The translations under genes were made by a program, and so were the position numbers. A stretch of 64,000 bases of DNA from an uncultured Siphonobacter sp. (lineage in GTDB: Bacteria; Bacteroidota; Bacteroidia; Cytophagales; Spirosomataceae): positions 1 through 64,000 of the forward strand of contig CAJYIW010000025.1 of the NCBI GenBank assembly GCA_913775095.1, written 5' to 3'. This document shows, one piece after another, positions 35,562-44,953 of this stretch. The notes under the pieces were generated by a model. It made no database searches, was not told the origin of the DNA, and worked only from the letters and a program-made list of their open reading frames with translations. The number at the start of each line of letters is the position of its first letter. Positions within the stretch are counted from its first letter, which is position 1.

Positions 35562-38500
35562 ATGTTTGATATATTCATTAAACGGCCCCTGTTGTCGTCC
35601 GTTATCTCCGTAGTGATTACACTGCTGGGGGTACTGGCTCTGACCGGGTTACCCGTTACTCAATTTCCCGATATTGTTCCTCCATCGGTTACCGTAACTA
35701 CCAAATACACCGGAGCCAACGCCGAAGTGTGTACCAAAGCCGTAGCCACGCCACTGGAGCGGGCGATTAATGGGGTGCCCGGCATGGTGTACATGAACTC
35801 CGTTTCGGGTAACGATGGGACCACCCTGATTCAGATCTTTTTTGAAGTGGGAACCGACCCCGATCTGGCCGCCATGAACGTGCAGAACCGGGTAACGGCC
35901 GTGCTCGATGAGTTACCCGAAGAAGTCATCAAGGCTGGGGTTATTACCGAAAAGGAAGTCAACAGTATGTTGCTGTATCTGAACATTTTCAGCGATGATT
36001 CTACCGTCGATGAGAAGTTCATTTACAACTTCGCGGATATCAATATTCTCGCTGAACTCAAGCGGATTGACGGCGTAGGGTTTGCCGACATCATGGGTTC
36101 CCGCGAATATTCCATGCGGGTGTGGCTGAAGCCCGATCGTCTGACCGCCTATAGCCTTTCGCCCGAGGAAGTTATTAACGCCATTCGTCAGCAAAACGTG
36201 GAAGCCGCTCCGGGAAAAGCCGGGGAGAGTGCCGACCGGGCTCCGCAGGTCCTGCAATACGTGTTGAAATATACGGGTAAGTTTTTCGAACCCGATCAAT
36301 ACCGGAATATTGTCCTGAGAGCCGATCCGAGCGGTTCGATTTTGCGGTTGAAAGACGTGGCTGATGTAGAATTTGGCTCGCTGGATTACGACGTATTATC
36401 CAAAACGGATGGTCGTCCTTCGGCGGCCATCATGCTGAAACAGCGGCCTGGTTCCAACGCCCGCGAGATCATTGCTAACGTAAAAACCCGGATGGCGGAA
36501 TTGAAAACGGAGACGTTTCCGCCGGGCATGACGTATAACTTTGCCTACGATGTTTCCCGCTTTCTGGATGCGTCCATTCACGAAGTCGTTCGTACCCTTT
36601 TTGAGGCTTTCATCCTGGTATTCATCGTAGTATTCCTCTTCCTGCAGGACTGGCGATCGACGCTGATTTGTGCCCTGGTGGTTCCCGTGGCCCTGGTCGG
36701 AGCCTTTGCGTTTATGAGCATGATTGGCTTTTCCATTAACCTGCTGACGCTCTTTGCCCTGGTACTGGCCATCGGGATTGTGGTGGATGATGGGATTGTC
36801 GTGGTGGAAGCCGTTCACGCGAAAATGGCGGAAGAACACCTCTCGCCCCGTCAGGCAACGTTTGCCGCCATGCGGGAAATCAGCGGAGCGTTGATTGCCA
36901 TTACACTGGTCATGTCAGCGGTATTCGTTCCGGTGGCGTTCCTGTCGGGTCCCGTCGGGATTTTCTACCGGCAGTTCTCGCTAACCCTGGCCGTTGCCAT
37001 TCTGATTTCGGGTCTGAACGCACTAACCCTGACTCCCGCCCTCTGTGCCTTATTACTGAAACCTCACGCCGCAGCGGACAGTCAGAAGAACTGGCTCGGG
37101 CAATTCTTCGCTGCATTCAACCGGGGCTTTGACCGCCTGACGGGTCGTTATCAGGGGCTACTTAAACGCATCATCAGTCGTCGCGTCGTAACCGTAGGCC
37201 TACTGGCCCTGTTCGTGGCCGGAACCTGGGGAATTAACACGATTCTTCCGAGTGGATTCATTCCTACGGAAGATCAGGGCATGATTTACGTCAACGTCAC
37301 TACGCCCGCCGGAGCCACCGTCAAACGTACCGAAGAAGTACTGGATCAGATTCAGCAGGTGGCTTCCAAAATGGCCGCTGTGGAGAACGTTTCCACGCTG
37401 GCGGGCTTTAGCTTAATGACCGATGGATCAGGCTCTTCGTATGGGATGGCGATGGTCAACCTCAAAGGCTGGGAAGACCGGAAAGAAACCGTGGATGATG
37501 TGATTGCGAATCTGGAAAAAGAGACCAAACATATCCAGGGAGCCAGTGTTCAGTATTTCCCGCCGCCAACCGTTCCCGGCTTTGGTAACTCCAGCGGTTT
37601 TGAATTACGATTACTGGATCGTACGGGTAAGGGAGATTTGCAGGCTACTAAAAAAGTAGCCGAAGATTTCATGGCGGAAGTAAACAAACGTCCCGAAATC
37701 GGACAGGTCTTTACCAGCTTCGATCCGAGTTTCCCGCAGTACATGCTACACGTCGACTATGATAAAGCTGCCCAGAAAGGCATCTCGGTAGATAATGCCA
37801 TGAGCACGCTGCAAACGCTGATGGGAAGTTTCTACGCCTCCAACTTCATCCGCTTTGGGCAGATGTATAAGGTCATGGTGCAGGCTTCCCCCGAATACCG
37901 CACCAAGCCCGAAGATGTGCTGAATATGCACGTGAAGAACGAAAAAGGCGAAATGGTGCCTTACTCGAACTTCGTCCGGCTGGAACGGGTCTACGGCCCC
38001 GAGCAGCTGACCCGTTACAATATGTACACCTCGGCTCTGATCAATGGCGATGCCGCTCCCGGATACAGCAGTGGCGATGCCCTGAAAGCGGTCGAAGAAG
38101 TCGCCACTAAGTTACCCAAAGGGTATTCTTTCGCCTGGTCAGGCATGTCGCGTGAAGAAGTACTTTCGGGGAATCAGGCCATTTATATCTTCATGCTGTG
38201 TCTGCTCTTCGTGTATTTGTTACTCGTAGCTCAGTACGAAAGCCTCCTGCTGCCCTTACCCGTGCTGTTATCCCTGCCTACCGGGATTTTCGGTTCGTTT
38301 CTCTGCCTGCAACTGGCGGGTTTGCAGAATAACATCTACGCTCAGGTAGCTCTGGTCATGCTGATCGGCTTGTTGGGTAAAAATGCCATTCTGATCGTAG
38401 AGTTTGCCAGCCAGCGTCAGCGGGAAGGCCTGAGCATCGTGAAAGCCGCCATGGAAGGGGCCGTGACTCGTTTACGACCCATTCTGATGACTTCCTTCGC

Positions 38501-38732
38501 CTTCATTGCCGGTCTGATTCCCCTGTGCATCGCCACGGGTGCGGGTGCGATGGGCAACCGTTCGATTGGAACGGCCGCGGCGGGTGGTATGCTCGTAGGA
38601 ACCGTATTTGGGCTGGTCATCGTACCGGGCCTCTACGTGATTTTCGCCAAAATCGGCGAGAAAATGGGTTCTCAAACGGACCCTGATTCTGTTTCTTCCC
38701 CCACTGAAAGTACGTACGTTCATGAATCTTAA
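35562..38732 (+). CDS. RND multidrug efflux pump, HAE1 type (AcrB/MexB family)
   Basis: 1056 residues, normal for hydrophobe/amphiphile efflux RND pumps. Begins FIKRPLLSSVISVVITLLGV, with large periplasmic loops after helix 1 and helix 7, the proton-relay Asp pair in GIVVDDGIVVVEAVH (~409-410), and GFIPTEDQGMIYVNVTTPAGA at the start of the second half. HAE1 rather than heavy-metal type is inferred from that pattern and from the partner genes. It exports toxic compounds using the proton gradient. Its stop overlaps the start of the channel gene by 11 bases. Confidence 0.96.
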   Translation: MFDIFIKRPLLSSVISVVITLLGVLALTGLPVTQFPDIVPPSVTVTTKYTGANAEVCTKAVATPLERAINGVPGMVYMNSVSGNDGTTLIQIFFEVGTDPDLAAMNVQNRVTAVLDELPEEVIKAGVITEKEVNSMLLYLNIFSDDSTVDEKFIYNFADINILAELKRIDGVGFADIMGSREYSMRVWLKPDRLTAYSLSPEEVINAIRQQNVEAAPGKAGESADRAPQVLQYVLKYTGKFFEPDQYRNIVLRADPSGSILRLKDVADVEFGSLDYDVLSKTDGRPSAAIMLKQRPGSNAREIIANVKTRMAELKTETFPPGMTYNFAYDVSRFLDASIHEVVRTLFEAFILVFIVVFLFLQDWRSTLICALVVPVALVGAFAFMSMIGFSINLLTLFALVLAIGIVVDDGIVVVEAVHAKMAEEHLSPRQATFAAMREISGALIAITLVMSAVFVPVAFLSGPVGIFYRQFSLTLAVAILISGLNALTLTPALCALLLKPHAAADSQKNWLGQFFAAFNRGFDRLTGRYQGLLKRIISRRVVTVGLLALFVAGTWGINTILPSGFIPTEDQGMIYVNVTTPAGATVKRTEEVLDQIQQVASKMAAVENVSTLAGFSLMTDGSGSSYGMAMVNLKGWEDRKETVDDVIANLEKETKHIQGASVQYFPPPTVPGFGNSSGFELRLLDRTGKGDLQATKKVAEDFMAEVNKRPEIGQVFTSFDPSFPQYMLHVDYDKAAQKGISVDNAMSTLQTLMGSFYASNFIRFGQMYKVMVQASPEYRTKPEDVLNMHVKNEKGEMVPYSNFVRLERVYGPEQLTRYNMYTSALINGDAAPGYSSGDALKAVEEVATKLPKGYSFAWSGMSREEVLSGNQAIYIFMLCLLFVYLLLVAQYESLLLPLPVLLSLPTGIFGSFLCLQLAGLQNNIYAQVALVMLIGLLGKNAILIVEFASQRQREGLSIVKAAMEGAVTRLRPILMTSFAFIAGLIPLCIATGAGAMGNRSIGTAAAGGMLVGTVFGLVIVPGLYVIFAKIGEKMGSQTDPDSVSSPTESTYVHES

Positions 38733-40182
38733 AAGTCAGTTTATAACCCTTTTCGTTGGAAGTTCGGTATTGCTGGGCGTCAGTGCCTGCCGGGTGTCAC
38801 ATACCCCGGCGGCCCTGCCTCCGCTCTCCCTTCCCAAGTCTTACGCAGGCAGTTTGAGTGAAGCCAGCTCCGATTCGGCGAGTATCGCCAATGACCCCTA
38901 CAGTCGGCTCTTTACGGATGCCAACCTGGTTTCGCTGATTGATACTGCCCTGACGAACAATCCGGATATCCGGATTGCCGTGCAACGCATCGAAGCCACC
39001 CGGGCCCAATACGGCATCAGTAACGCCGCTTTATTGCCCCGGGTAGACGCCGTAGCCTCGGCTGGTGTGGATCGCTTCGGGCGGTATACCCTGAATGGCG
39101 TCGGTAACTACGATACTAATTTTTCGGAATACGTAACGGGTTCCAGTTTGATCCCTAACCCTACCCCAGACTACTTCGTTGGCTTACGAAGTTCCTGGGA
39201 AGTTGACATTTGGGGTAAGCTCAAAAACCGCCGCCGGGCGGCCTATAACCGCGTTCTGGCCAGTGAAGAAGGCCGGAATTACATCATTACGGCTCTGGTC
39301 TCCGACGTGGCCCGACTCTATTTTACGCTGCTTTCGCTGGATGCCGAACTGGAAATCATCGAGGATAACATCGAATTGCAGGAACAGGCCCTTAAACTGG
39401 TGGAAGTACAGAAAGCAGCTGGCCGGGTTACGGAACTCGCCGTTCAGCAGTTCAGAGCTCAGTTACTGAATACCAAAGGTCTGGAAGGCGGCGTGCGTCA
39501 GCAGATTCAGGAAGCTGAAAGTCAGATCAATGTATTATTGGGGCGTTACCCACAGCCCATCGTTCGGGGCCTATCCATTCGTGAACAGCAGTTACCGGCA
39601 ACCGTCGTGGCGGGTATTCCCAGTCAGCTGCTGAGGCGTCGTCCGGACATTCGTCAGGCCGAGCGGGAACTGGAGGCATCCAATATCGACGTGGCCGTAG
39701 CCAGGGCGGAGTTTCTGCCGTCTTTAAATCTGACTCCTTATCTGGGCCTGAATGCGTTCCGACTGGGCGTGTTAGCGAATCCACAGTCCATTGCGGCGGG
39801 TATCGTCGGTGGCTTGTCGGCTCCGATTTTCAATCGCCGTTTGCTCAAAGGCAATTTACGGATTGAAGAAGCCGAAACGAAAGAAGCGTACCTCCGGTAT
39901 CAAAAGTCGGTTTTAGCGGGTGTGTCGGAAGTAGTCAACAGTTTGAAAGGACTGGAGAATTACCGCAACGTAGCCGATCTGAAAACCGAGGAAGTTTCCG
40001 TCTTGAGACAGGCTGCCCGAACGTCAGATAATCTCTTTGCAACGGGGTATGCCACCTACCTGGAGGTAATCACGTCGCAACGTTCCGTACTGGAATCGGA
40101 GCTGTCGCTGATCAATACCAAACGGGCTCAGTTCCTCTCGCTGGTTGATCTCTACCGATCCCTCGGCGGAGGCTGGCGTTAG
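38722..40182 (+). CDS. Outer-membrane efflux channel (NodT/OprM-type) lipoprotein
   Basis: 486 residues. Lipoprotein signal ending VSAC (Cys23). Two OEP repeats: DTALTNNPDIRIAVQRIEATRAQYGI and RRRPDIRQAERELEASNIDVAVARAEFLPSLNLTP, long coiled helices and the GLRSSWEVDIWGKLKNRRRAA motif. Completes the tripartite RND system with the two genes before it; the 11-base overlap with the pump gene argues for a single transcript. A long hairpin follows at 40191-40316. Confidence 0.94.
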   Translation: MNLKSQFITLFVGSSVLLGVSACRVSHTPAALPPLSLPKSYAGSLSEASSDSASIANDPYSRLFTDANLVSLIDTALTNNPDIRIAVQRIEATRAQYGISNAALLPRVDAVASAGVDRFGRYTLNGVGNYDTNFSEYVTGSSLIPNPTPDYFVGLRSSWEVDIWGKLKNRRRAAYNRVLASEEGRNYIITALVSDVARLYFTLLSLDAELEIIEDNIELQEQALKLVEVQKAAGRVTELAVQQFRAQLLNTKGLEGGVRQQIQEAESQINVLLGRYPQPIVRGLSIREQQLPATVVAGIPSQLLRRRPDIRQAERELEASNIDVAVARAEFLPSLNLTPYLGLNAFRLGVLANPQSIAAGIVGGLSAPIFNRRLLKGNLRIEEAETKEAYLRYQKSVLAGVSEVVNSLKGLENYRNVADLKTEEVSVLRQAARTSDNLFATGYATYLEVITSQRSVLESELSLINTKRAQFLSLVDLYRSLGGGWR

Positions 40183-40190
40183 AAATTTAG

Positions 40191-40316
40191 TTTGAGGTGG
40201 TTTGATTAAGGTTTGAGGCGGTTTGAATTAGTGGCGAAGATTTGAAAATGTATTAATCCAACTAACAGAACACTCCTTAAGCTGTTTCCGTCAAACCTTA
40301 ATCAAACCACATCAAA
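40191..40316 (+). repeat. Long inverted repeat built from TTTGA-type units
   Basis: Arms of 26 bases (40191-40216 and 40291-40316) pair at 25 positions around a 74-base loop. Each arm contains GGTTTGATTAAGGTTTGA or its complement; further shorter copies (TCAAACC, TTTGAA) continue to about 40347. It lies between the efflux channel gene and the ankyrin gene and could end or slow the efflux transcript, or stabilise its 3' end. There is no T tail. Confidence 0.7.
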
Positions 40317-40354
40317 CCCTAATCAAACCTTCAAACTTTCTCAAACGCTACGAA

Positions 40355-41260
40355 ATGTTCAAACGTCTGATGATTTATATGCTGATGATCCTGACGGGGC
40401 TGGGACTATCTTCATGTGACCTGTTCTGGGAGGATCGCAATTATAGTCATCTGGACTATCGGCTGTTCAAAAATACTCCGGTATGGTCGCTGGCCAGGCT
40501 GCTGGATGCGGAGGAAATTGATGAAATTCAGGATTTTATCCGTAAACATTCGTTCGATCTGGAAACCACTGAACAGCGGTATGGACAAACCCTTCTGATG
40601 GTTAGCGTGCAGAAAGGGCAGGCCAAAGCAACGCGGGCTTTGCTGGAGGCTGGGGCGAATCCAAACGCCCATACGGCCTATAACGGCTCCTCGCCCATGC
40701 TCGAAGCGGCCCGACTTCAAAACCCGGAGGTCGATAATACCGTTATTCTACAATTGCTGCTGACCCATCGGGGAAATCCGAACGATGAAACGATTATTCC
40801 CATTCAGGATGGAACGGTGGAGAAAGAAACGCCACTCCTGATTGCCTGCAGCGATACCAGGCCCGTGCTGAATCCAGTATCTAAAGCAAAACTTCTGGTG
40901 GAAGCCGGAGCCGAAATTAATTACGTAAGTCCCCAGTCAAAAACGCCCTTACTGCGAGCCATTGAGTTCAATCATTTTGATACCGCTCTCTATTTACTGG
41001 AACGGGGAGCCGATTATAAACGCCTCGTAGCGGATCGCAGTCAGTACACGGAAGGGGGACAAAAAGTATATCTGGTACATATTTTAAGGGAAAAAATAGT
41101 TCCGCTGGAGTCAATACAATACCGTCAGAAGATGCAGGTCGTTGATTTTTTATTGCAAAAAGGTATTAATTATCGAAATGAACCGATTCCTTCGGCCATT
41201 CAGGAAAAAATAAAATTACTTTACCCCGCTCATTACCAAGATTATCTCAACCGGTATTAA
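40355..41260 (+). CDS. Ankyrin-repeat lipoprotein
   Basis: 301 residues. Lipoprotein signal MFKRLMIYMLMILTGLGLSS followed by Cys21. Ankyrin repeats from about residue 75: GQTLLMVSVQKGQAKATRAL-LEAGANPNAHT, SSPMLEAARLQN, KETPLLIACSD...LLVEAGAEINY, KTPLLRAIEFNHFDTALYLL-ERGADYKRL. This is a protein-binding module facing the periplasm or surface. 12 bases separate it from the CorC/HlyC-type gene, suggesting co-transcription; no partner is evident from sequence. Confidence 0.85.
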   Translation: MFKRLMIYMLMILTGLGLSSCDLFWEDRNYSHLDYRLFKNTPVWSLARLLDAEEIDEIQDFIRKHSFDLETTEQRYGQTLLMVSVQKGQAKATRALLEAGANPNAHTAYNGSSPMLEAARLQNPEVDNTVILQLLLTHRGNPNDETIIPIQDGTVEKETPLLIACSDTRPVLNPVSKAKLLVEAGAEINYVSPQSKTPLLRAIEFNHFDTALYLLERGADYKRLVADRSQYTEGGQKVYLVHILREKIVPLESIQYRQKMQVVDFLLQKGINYRNEPIPSAIQEKIKLLYPAHYQDYLNRY

Positions 41261-41272
41261 TTCAACCAACCG

Positions 41273-42601
41273 ATGTTACTTAATTTTTTAATTACCCTGG
41301 TGCTGGTGCTGCTCAATGGTTTTTTCGTGGCAGCCGAGTTTGCCATTGTTAAAGTCCGGGCTTCGCAGCTGGAACTCAAAGCCCAGGCCGGAAACGCCGC
41401 CGCCCGCCTTTCAACCCGCATTCTTTCTAATCTGGACGGCTACCTGGCCGCTACGCAGTTAGGCATTACGCTCGCCAGTTTGGGTCTGGGCTGGATTGGC
41501 GAACCCGTGGTTTCCAAAATACTGATCGCATTCATGCACAGCATCGGGCTACAACTGGATGAAACGCTGGCCCATCAGATTGCTCTGCCCGTGGCTTTTG
41601 CCGTCATTACGATCCTGCACATTGTCTTCGGTGAGCTGGCTCCGAAGTCGCTGGCCATTCAGCAGGCTGAGAAAACCACCATGGCGGTTTCCTATCCTTT
41701 GCAATTCTTTTTTATCATCTTTCGTCCCGTGATCTGGCTGCTCAATGGCATTGCGTCCGTCGTACTCCGGATGTTTGGCATCACGGTTAGTCACAGTTCG
41801 GAGGTACACAGTGCGGACGAACTGAAATACCTCGTTCATCAGAGTCAGCAGGATTATGAGGCCAAAGAAGATCATACCGAAGGTTCGGACCTGACCCTGG
41901 TGGAAAAAGCTTTTCAGTTCTCGGAACGCAGCGTCCGGCAGATCATGACGCCCCGCACGCAAATTTTCGGAATCGACGTCAATGAGTTTTCAAAAGAGAC
42001 CTTGCAGGAAGTAATCACTGAAAATTATTCCCGTATTCCCTGCTACGAAGAAAACCTCGACCACATTTTGGGGGTTGTATACCTGAAAGAGATCCTGCTG
42101 AAACTGCAGGGCGATGACCAGCTGGATATCCGGTCCCTGATTAAACCCACGTTTTTTGTGCCTTCTACCAAGCGAATTCGCCCGCTGTTGCGGGAGTTTC
42201 AGCAGAGCCGCCAGCAAATGGCCGTGGTCATTAACGAATACGGCGGAACGGAAGGACTGATTACCATGGAGGACATTCTGGAAGAACTGGTGGGTGAAAT
42301 TCAGGATGAATCGGATGAGGAGAGACCGCTGGTGGAAAAACTGACGGATGATACCTATCAGCTGAAAGCCACGACTTCGCTTCTGGACATCAATCCACTG
42401 TTGCCCCGCCCGATTCAGAAACGGGTAGGCTACGAAACGCTGGCCGGAATCCTGGTCGAACGCTTTGGCCGTTTACCTTCCGTGGGGCAAACGACCGTAG
42501 TGGATCGGTACGAAGTAATCATTAGTACCATTGAAAACAACGCGGTTGGTCTGGTTCAGTTACGCGACCTGGGCGAAGAACCGTCGGACGACGAAGAATA
42601 G
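41273..42601 (+). CDS. CorC/HlyC-family (CNNM-type) membrane transporter
   Basis: 442 residues. DUF21 transmembrane domain at ~1-190 (LNGFFVAAEFAIVKVRASQL, FGELAPKSLAIQQAEKT), paired CBS domains at ~205-335 (IMTPRTQIFGIDVN, RIPCYEENLDHILGVVYLKE, VVINEYGGTEGLITMEDILE-ELVGEI), and a C-terminal CorC_HlyC domain (~345-425). Family members export or regulate divalent cations, chiefly Mg2+ or Co2+; several are annotated as hemolysins without good reason. Transcribed with the ankyrin lipoprotein before it and the small membrane protein after it (6-base gap). Confidence 0.93.
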   Translation: MLLNFLITLVLVLLNGFFVAAEFAIVKVRASQLELKAQAGNAAARLSTRILSNLDGYLAATQLGITLASLGLGWIGEPVVSKILIAFMHSIGLQLDETLAHQIALPVAFAVITILHIVFGELAPKSLAIQQAEKTTMAVSYPLQFFFIIFRPVIWLLNGIASVVLRMFGITVSHSSEVHSADELKYLVHQSQQDYEAKEDHTEGSDLTLVEKAFQFSERSVRQIMTPRTQIFGIDVNEFSKETLQEVITENYSRIPCYEENLDHILGVVYLKEILLKLQGDDQLDIRSLIKPTFFVPSTKRIRPLLREFQQSRQQMAVVINEYGGTEGLITMEDILEELVGEIQDESDEERPLVEKLTDDTYQLKATTSLLDINPLLPRPIQKRVGYETLAGILVERFGRLPSVGQTTVVDRYEVIISTIENNAVGLVQLRDLGEEPSDDEE

Positions 42602-42607
42602 AAACGT

Positions 42608-42880
42608 ATGATGTTTGTTCACCAATTCGGCACGGCCCTGTGCATTTTTATTTTTCTGTTTATTCAGGGCTTATTACTGGTATACGTTGTTAATAAATAT
42701 CATCAGAATAAAAAGATCACGATCCCAACGTTTTTAATGTTGGGATTTTGTTTCTCTATTACGCTGGGGCTGTATTATTTTCTGGATGTAATCAACGAGT
42801 TTTACCTCATTCCACTCATCGTAATTTATGGACTGGAAATGTTGATTTTACTGATTTTATACCTTCTGAAAAGAATTTAA
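42608..42880 (+). CDS. Small membrane protein, three helices
   Basis: 90 residues: three hydrophobic segments at about 10-30, 40-58 and 65-86, with KYHQNKKITIP between the first two and a basic end (LLKRI). No family recognised. It begins six bases after the CorC/HlyC-type gene's stop and shares its terminator at 42904-42940, so it is probably co-transcribed. Confidence 0.65.
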   Translation: MMFVHQFGTALCIFIFLFIQGLLLVYVVNKYHQNKKITIPTFLMLGFCFSITLGLYYFLDVINEFYLIPLIVIYGLEMLILLILYLLKRI

Positions 42881-42903
42881 CAGGACGGCTTATTTATTTT
42901 CTG

Positions 42904-42940
42904 AAAGCGTTTGCAAGGTCTATTGCAAACGCTTTTTTTT
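42904..42940 (+). terminator. Rho-independent terminator
   Basis: Perfect 13-bp stem (AAAGCGTTTGCAA with TTGCAAACGCTTT) and six-base loop followed by a T run. Ends the ankyrin-CorC-small membrane protein transcript. Confidence 0.9.
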
Positions 42941-43217
42941 GAACCCGTTAATAAAGAATTCTTCGAAGCGATCAATGGCAACATTACGCTCGATTTATTA
43001 GCTGGAAATGCTATACGATCCGAGCTGGATTAGGTAATTCATAAGGAACGGATACCAAACGAACCCTTGCGTTAGAGAATTAATCCCAGGAACCAAACCT
43101 GCCAAATTTCTGCGAAAAAACGGATCAGGTAAAATAAGTTTTTTCTACCTGAGTTCGGGGGCGGTTCTCGGCTCTATTCAGAGTATTACCTGTGTAACCT
43201 CTGAACTTACCTCTGCT

Positions 43218-44744
43218 ATGAAACCTTTCCTTACCCTGCTTCTTTTTCTGTCCCTTTGTGTGGTCTCGCACCAGAGCCTTCGGGCTCAGCCTACGGCGAG
43301 TAAGCCCCGTAAAGAAAATCCCGTATTACCCGGTGATTTTGCGGATCCTTCGGTCATCCGGGTCGGAAAGACGTATTATGCCACCGGAACTTCTTCTGAA
43401 TGGGCTCCGCATTTTCCTCTCTATCAATCCACGGACCTGATTCACTGGCGGTCAGTGGGTTACGTTTTCCCGGAAACTCCCGCCTGGGCCTCGGCCTCCT
43501 TCTGGGCACCGGAGCTGTACTACCGCAACGGCACCTATTTTGTGTATTACGTCGCCCGAAAAAAGAGCGACGGCATTTCCTGCATTGGAGTGGCCACCTC
43601 GAAAGATCCCGCCAAAGGCTTTACGGACCGCGGTATCCTGCTGGAGTTCGGGAAGGAGGCTATTGATCCGTTCATTATCGAAGACGGCGGCCAGCTTTAC
43701 ATCACCTGGAAAGCCTACGGACTGGATCAGCGACCCATTGAAATTCTGGGAAGCCGATTGTCTGCCGATGGCCTGAAAGTAGAAGGAGAACCGTTTTCCA
43801 TGCTTCGGGACGATAAAAAAGAAGGACTGGAAGGGCAGTGTCTGGTCAAGAAAGGAAACTACTATTACCTGATGTATTCGCCCGGTAACTGCTGTGGCCG
43901 GGAATGTAATTATAAGGTGGAAGTGGCCCGATCTTCCACTTTGCAGGGACCTTATACCCGCTTTGAAGGGAATCCGTTGTTAGCCGAAACGGCAGAATGG
44001 AAGTGCACGGGTCACGGTACCGTCGTAACTTCCGGCGAAGGAAAAGATTACTATCTGTACCATGCTTACAGTAAAACCAATGACGTTTATACGGGTCGGC
44101 AGGGCATGCTGGCCGAGTTAAACTGGAATGCCTCCACGGGCTGGCCCGTACTTAAGACCCTGGGCGAAAAAGCGGAGTCTATTCAGGGTATTAGCGATGA
44201 ATTTTCAGGAAAAAAACTGGCGGGTTACTGGCAATGGGATTTTCGTCATGCCCAGCCGGACATTCAGCTAAAAGATGGCCGTTTGCACTTATCCGGCACC
44301 GCTCCGGTGAACAATCAGGCGGGAACCGCCCTCACTGTTCGCCCTCTGCTGGGAACGTACGAAATCCGTACCGAAGTGGTTAATCAGAATACCAGTTTAA
44401 AAGGACTGGTGCTTTACGGAGATGCCGATCAGGCGGTTGGCCTGGGCGTAAAAGGGAATTCGGTGCAGGTGTGGGAGATTAAAAAGGACAAGCGAAAGGT
44501 TCTTCATCAGGTGTCTGTAACGACCCCTAAGCCCGTTGCCCTGAAAATGAGTGTTCAGAACGGCGATCAAATTCGTTTCTACTGGAAGCAGAACGGAACG
44601 GACTGGAAAGAAGTAAGTCCGGGCAACGCAGCTTACGACGGAAGTTTCCTCCCGCCCTGGGATCGCAGTCCCCGACCCGGATTGCTGCATCTGGGATCTA
44701 AAGCGGAGCCTGCCGTTTTTAATTTGTTTCAGCTCTCCTACTAG
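43218..44744 (+). CDS. GH43-family glycoside hydrolase, exported
   Basis: 508 residues. Signal peptide (FLTLLLFLSLCVVSHQSLRAQ). Five-bladed propeller with the GH43 acids: PVLPGDFADPSVI (base Asp ~43), KEAIDPFIIEDGG (Asp ~150) and GLEGQCLVKKGNYYYL (acid Glu ~205). A C-terminal beta-sandwich from about residue 325 (DEFSGKKLAGYWQWDFRH) is typical of GH43-linked accessory domains. Expected to cleave arabinofuranosyl or xylosyl units. It stands alone, outside the main PUL and without SusCD, although it may serve the same glycan. Confidence 0.9.
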   Translation: MKPFLTLLLFLSLCVVSHQSLRAQPTASKPRKENPVLPGDFADPSVIRVGKTYYATGTSSEWAPHFPLYQSTDLIHWRSVGYVFPETPAWASASFWAPELYYRNGTYFVYYVARKKSDGISCIGVATSKDPAKGFTDRGILLEFGKEAIDPFIIEDGGQLYITWKAYGLDQRPIEILGSRLSADGLKVEGEPFSMLRDDKKEGLEGQCLVKKGNYYYLMYSPGNCCGRECNYKVEVARSSTLQGPYTRFEGNPLLAETAEWKCTGHGTVVTSGEGKDYYLYHAYSKTNDVYTGRQGMLAELNWNASTGWPVLKTLGEKAESIQGISDEFSGKKLAGYWQWDFRHAQPDIQLKDGRLHLSGTAPVNNQAGTALTVRPLLGTYEIRTEVVNQNTSLKGLVLYGDADQAVGLGVKGNSVQVWEIKKDKRKVLHQVSVTTPKPVALKMSVQNGDQIRFYWKQNGTDWKEVSPGNAAYDGSFLPPWDRSPRPGLLHLGSKAEPAVFNLFQLSY

Positions 44745-44953
44745 TTTTTCTAAGATAGGTTATAGAATTACCGAAAAAGACCGAATCAATTTTAGCAATT
44801 ATTAACACCAGCAAAGACCTTTTTTGCGTTTTCGCAACCTTACCAAAGTCGTCTTTGCATTTCTTTGAATCACGATACGTCAGGCGTTCTAGTACCGCTG
44901 ATATATAGTGATTTAATCCATTCGGTCCTTACAGTATAAACCTATGCTTATCT

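Noticed and set aside
40191-40347. CRISPR-like array.
   Set aside because: Repeats are short, inverted as well as direct, and without regular unique spacers; no cas genes.
43126-43152. TCAGGTA/TACCTGA hairpin upstream of the second GH43 gene as an attenuator.
   Set aside because: Seven-base stem with a 12-base-plus loop and no terminator tail or leader peptide; too weak to annotate.
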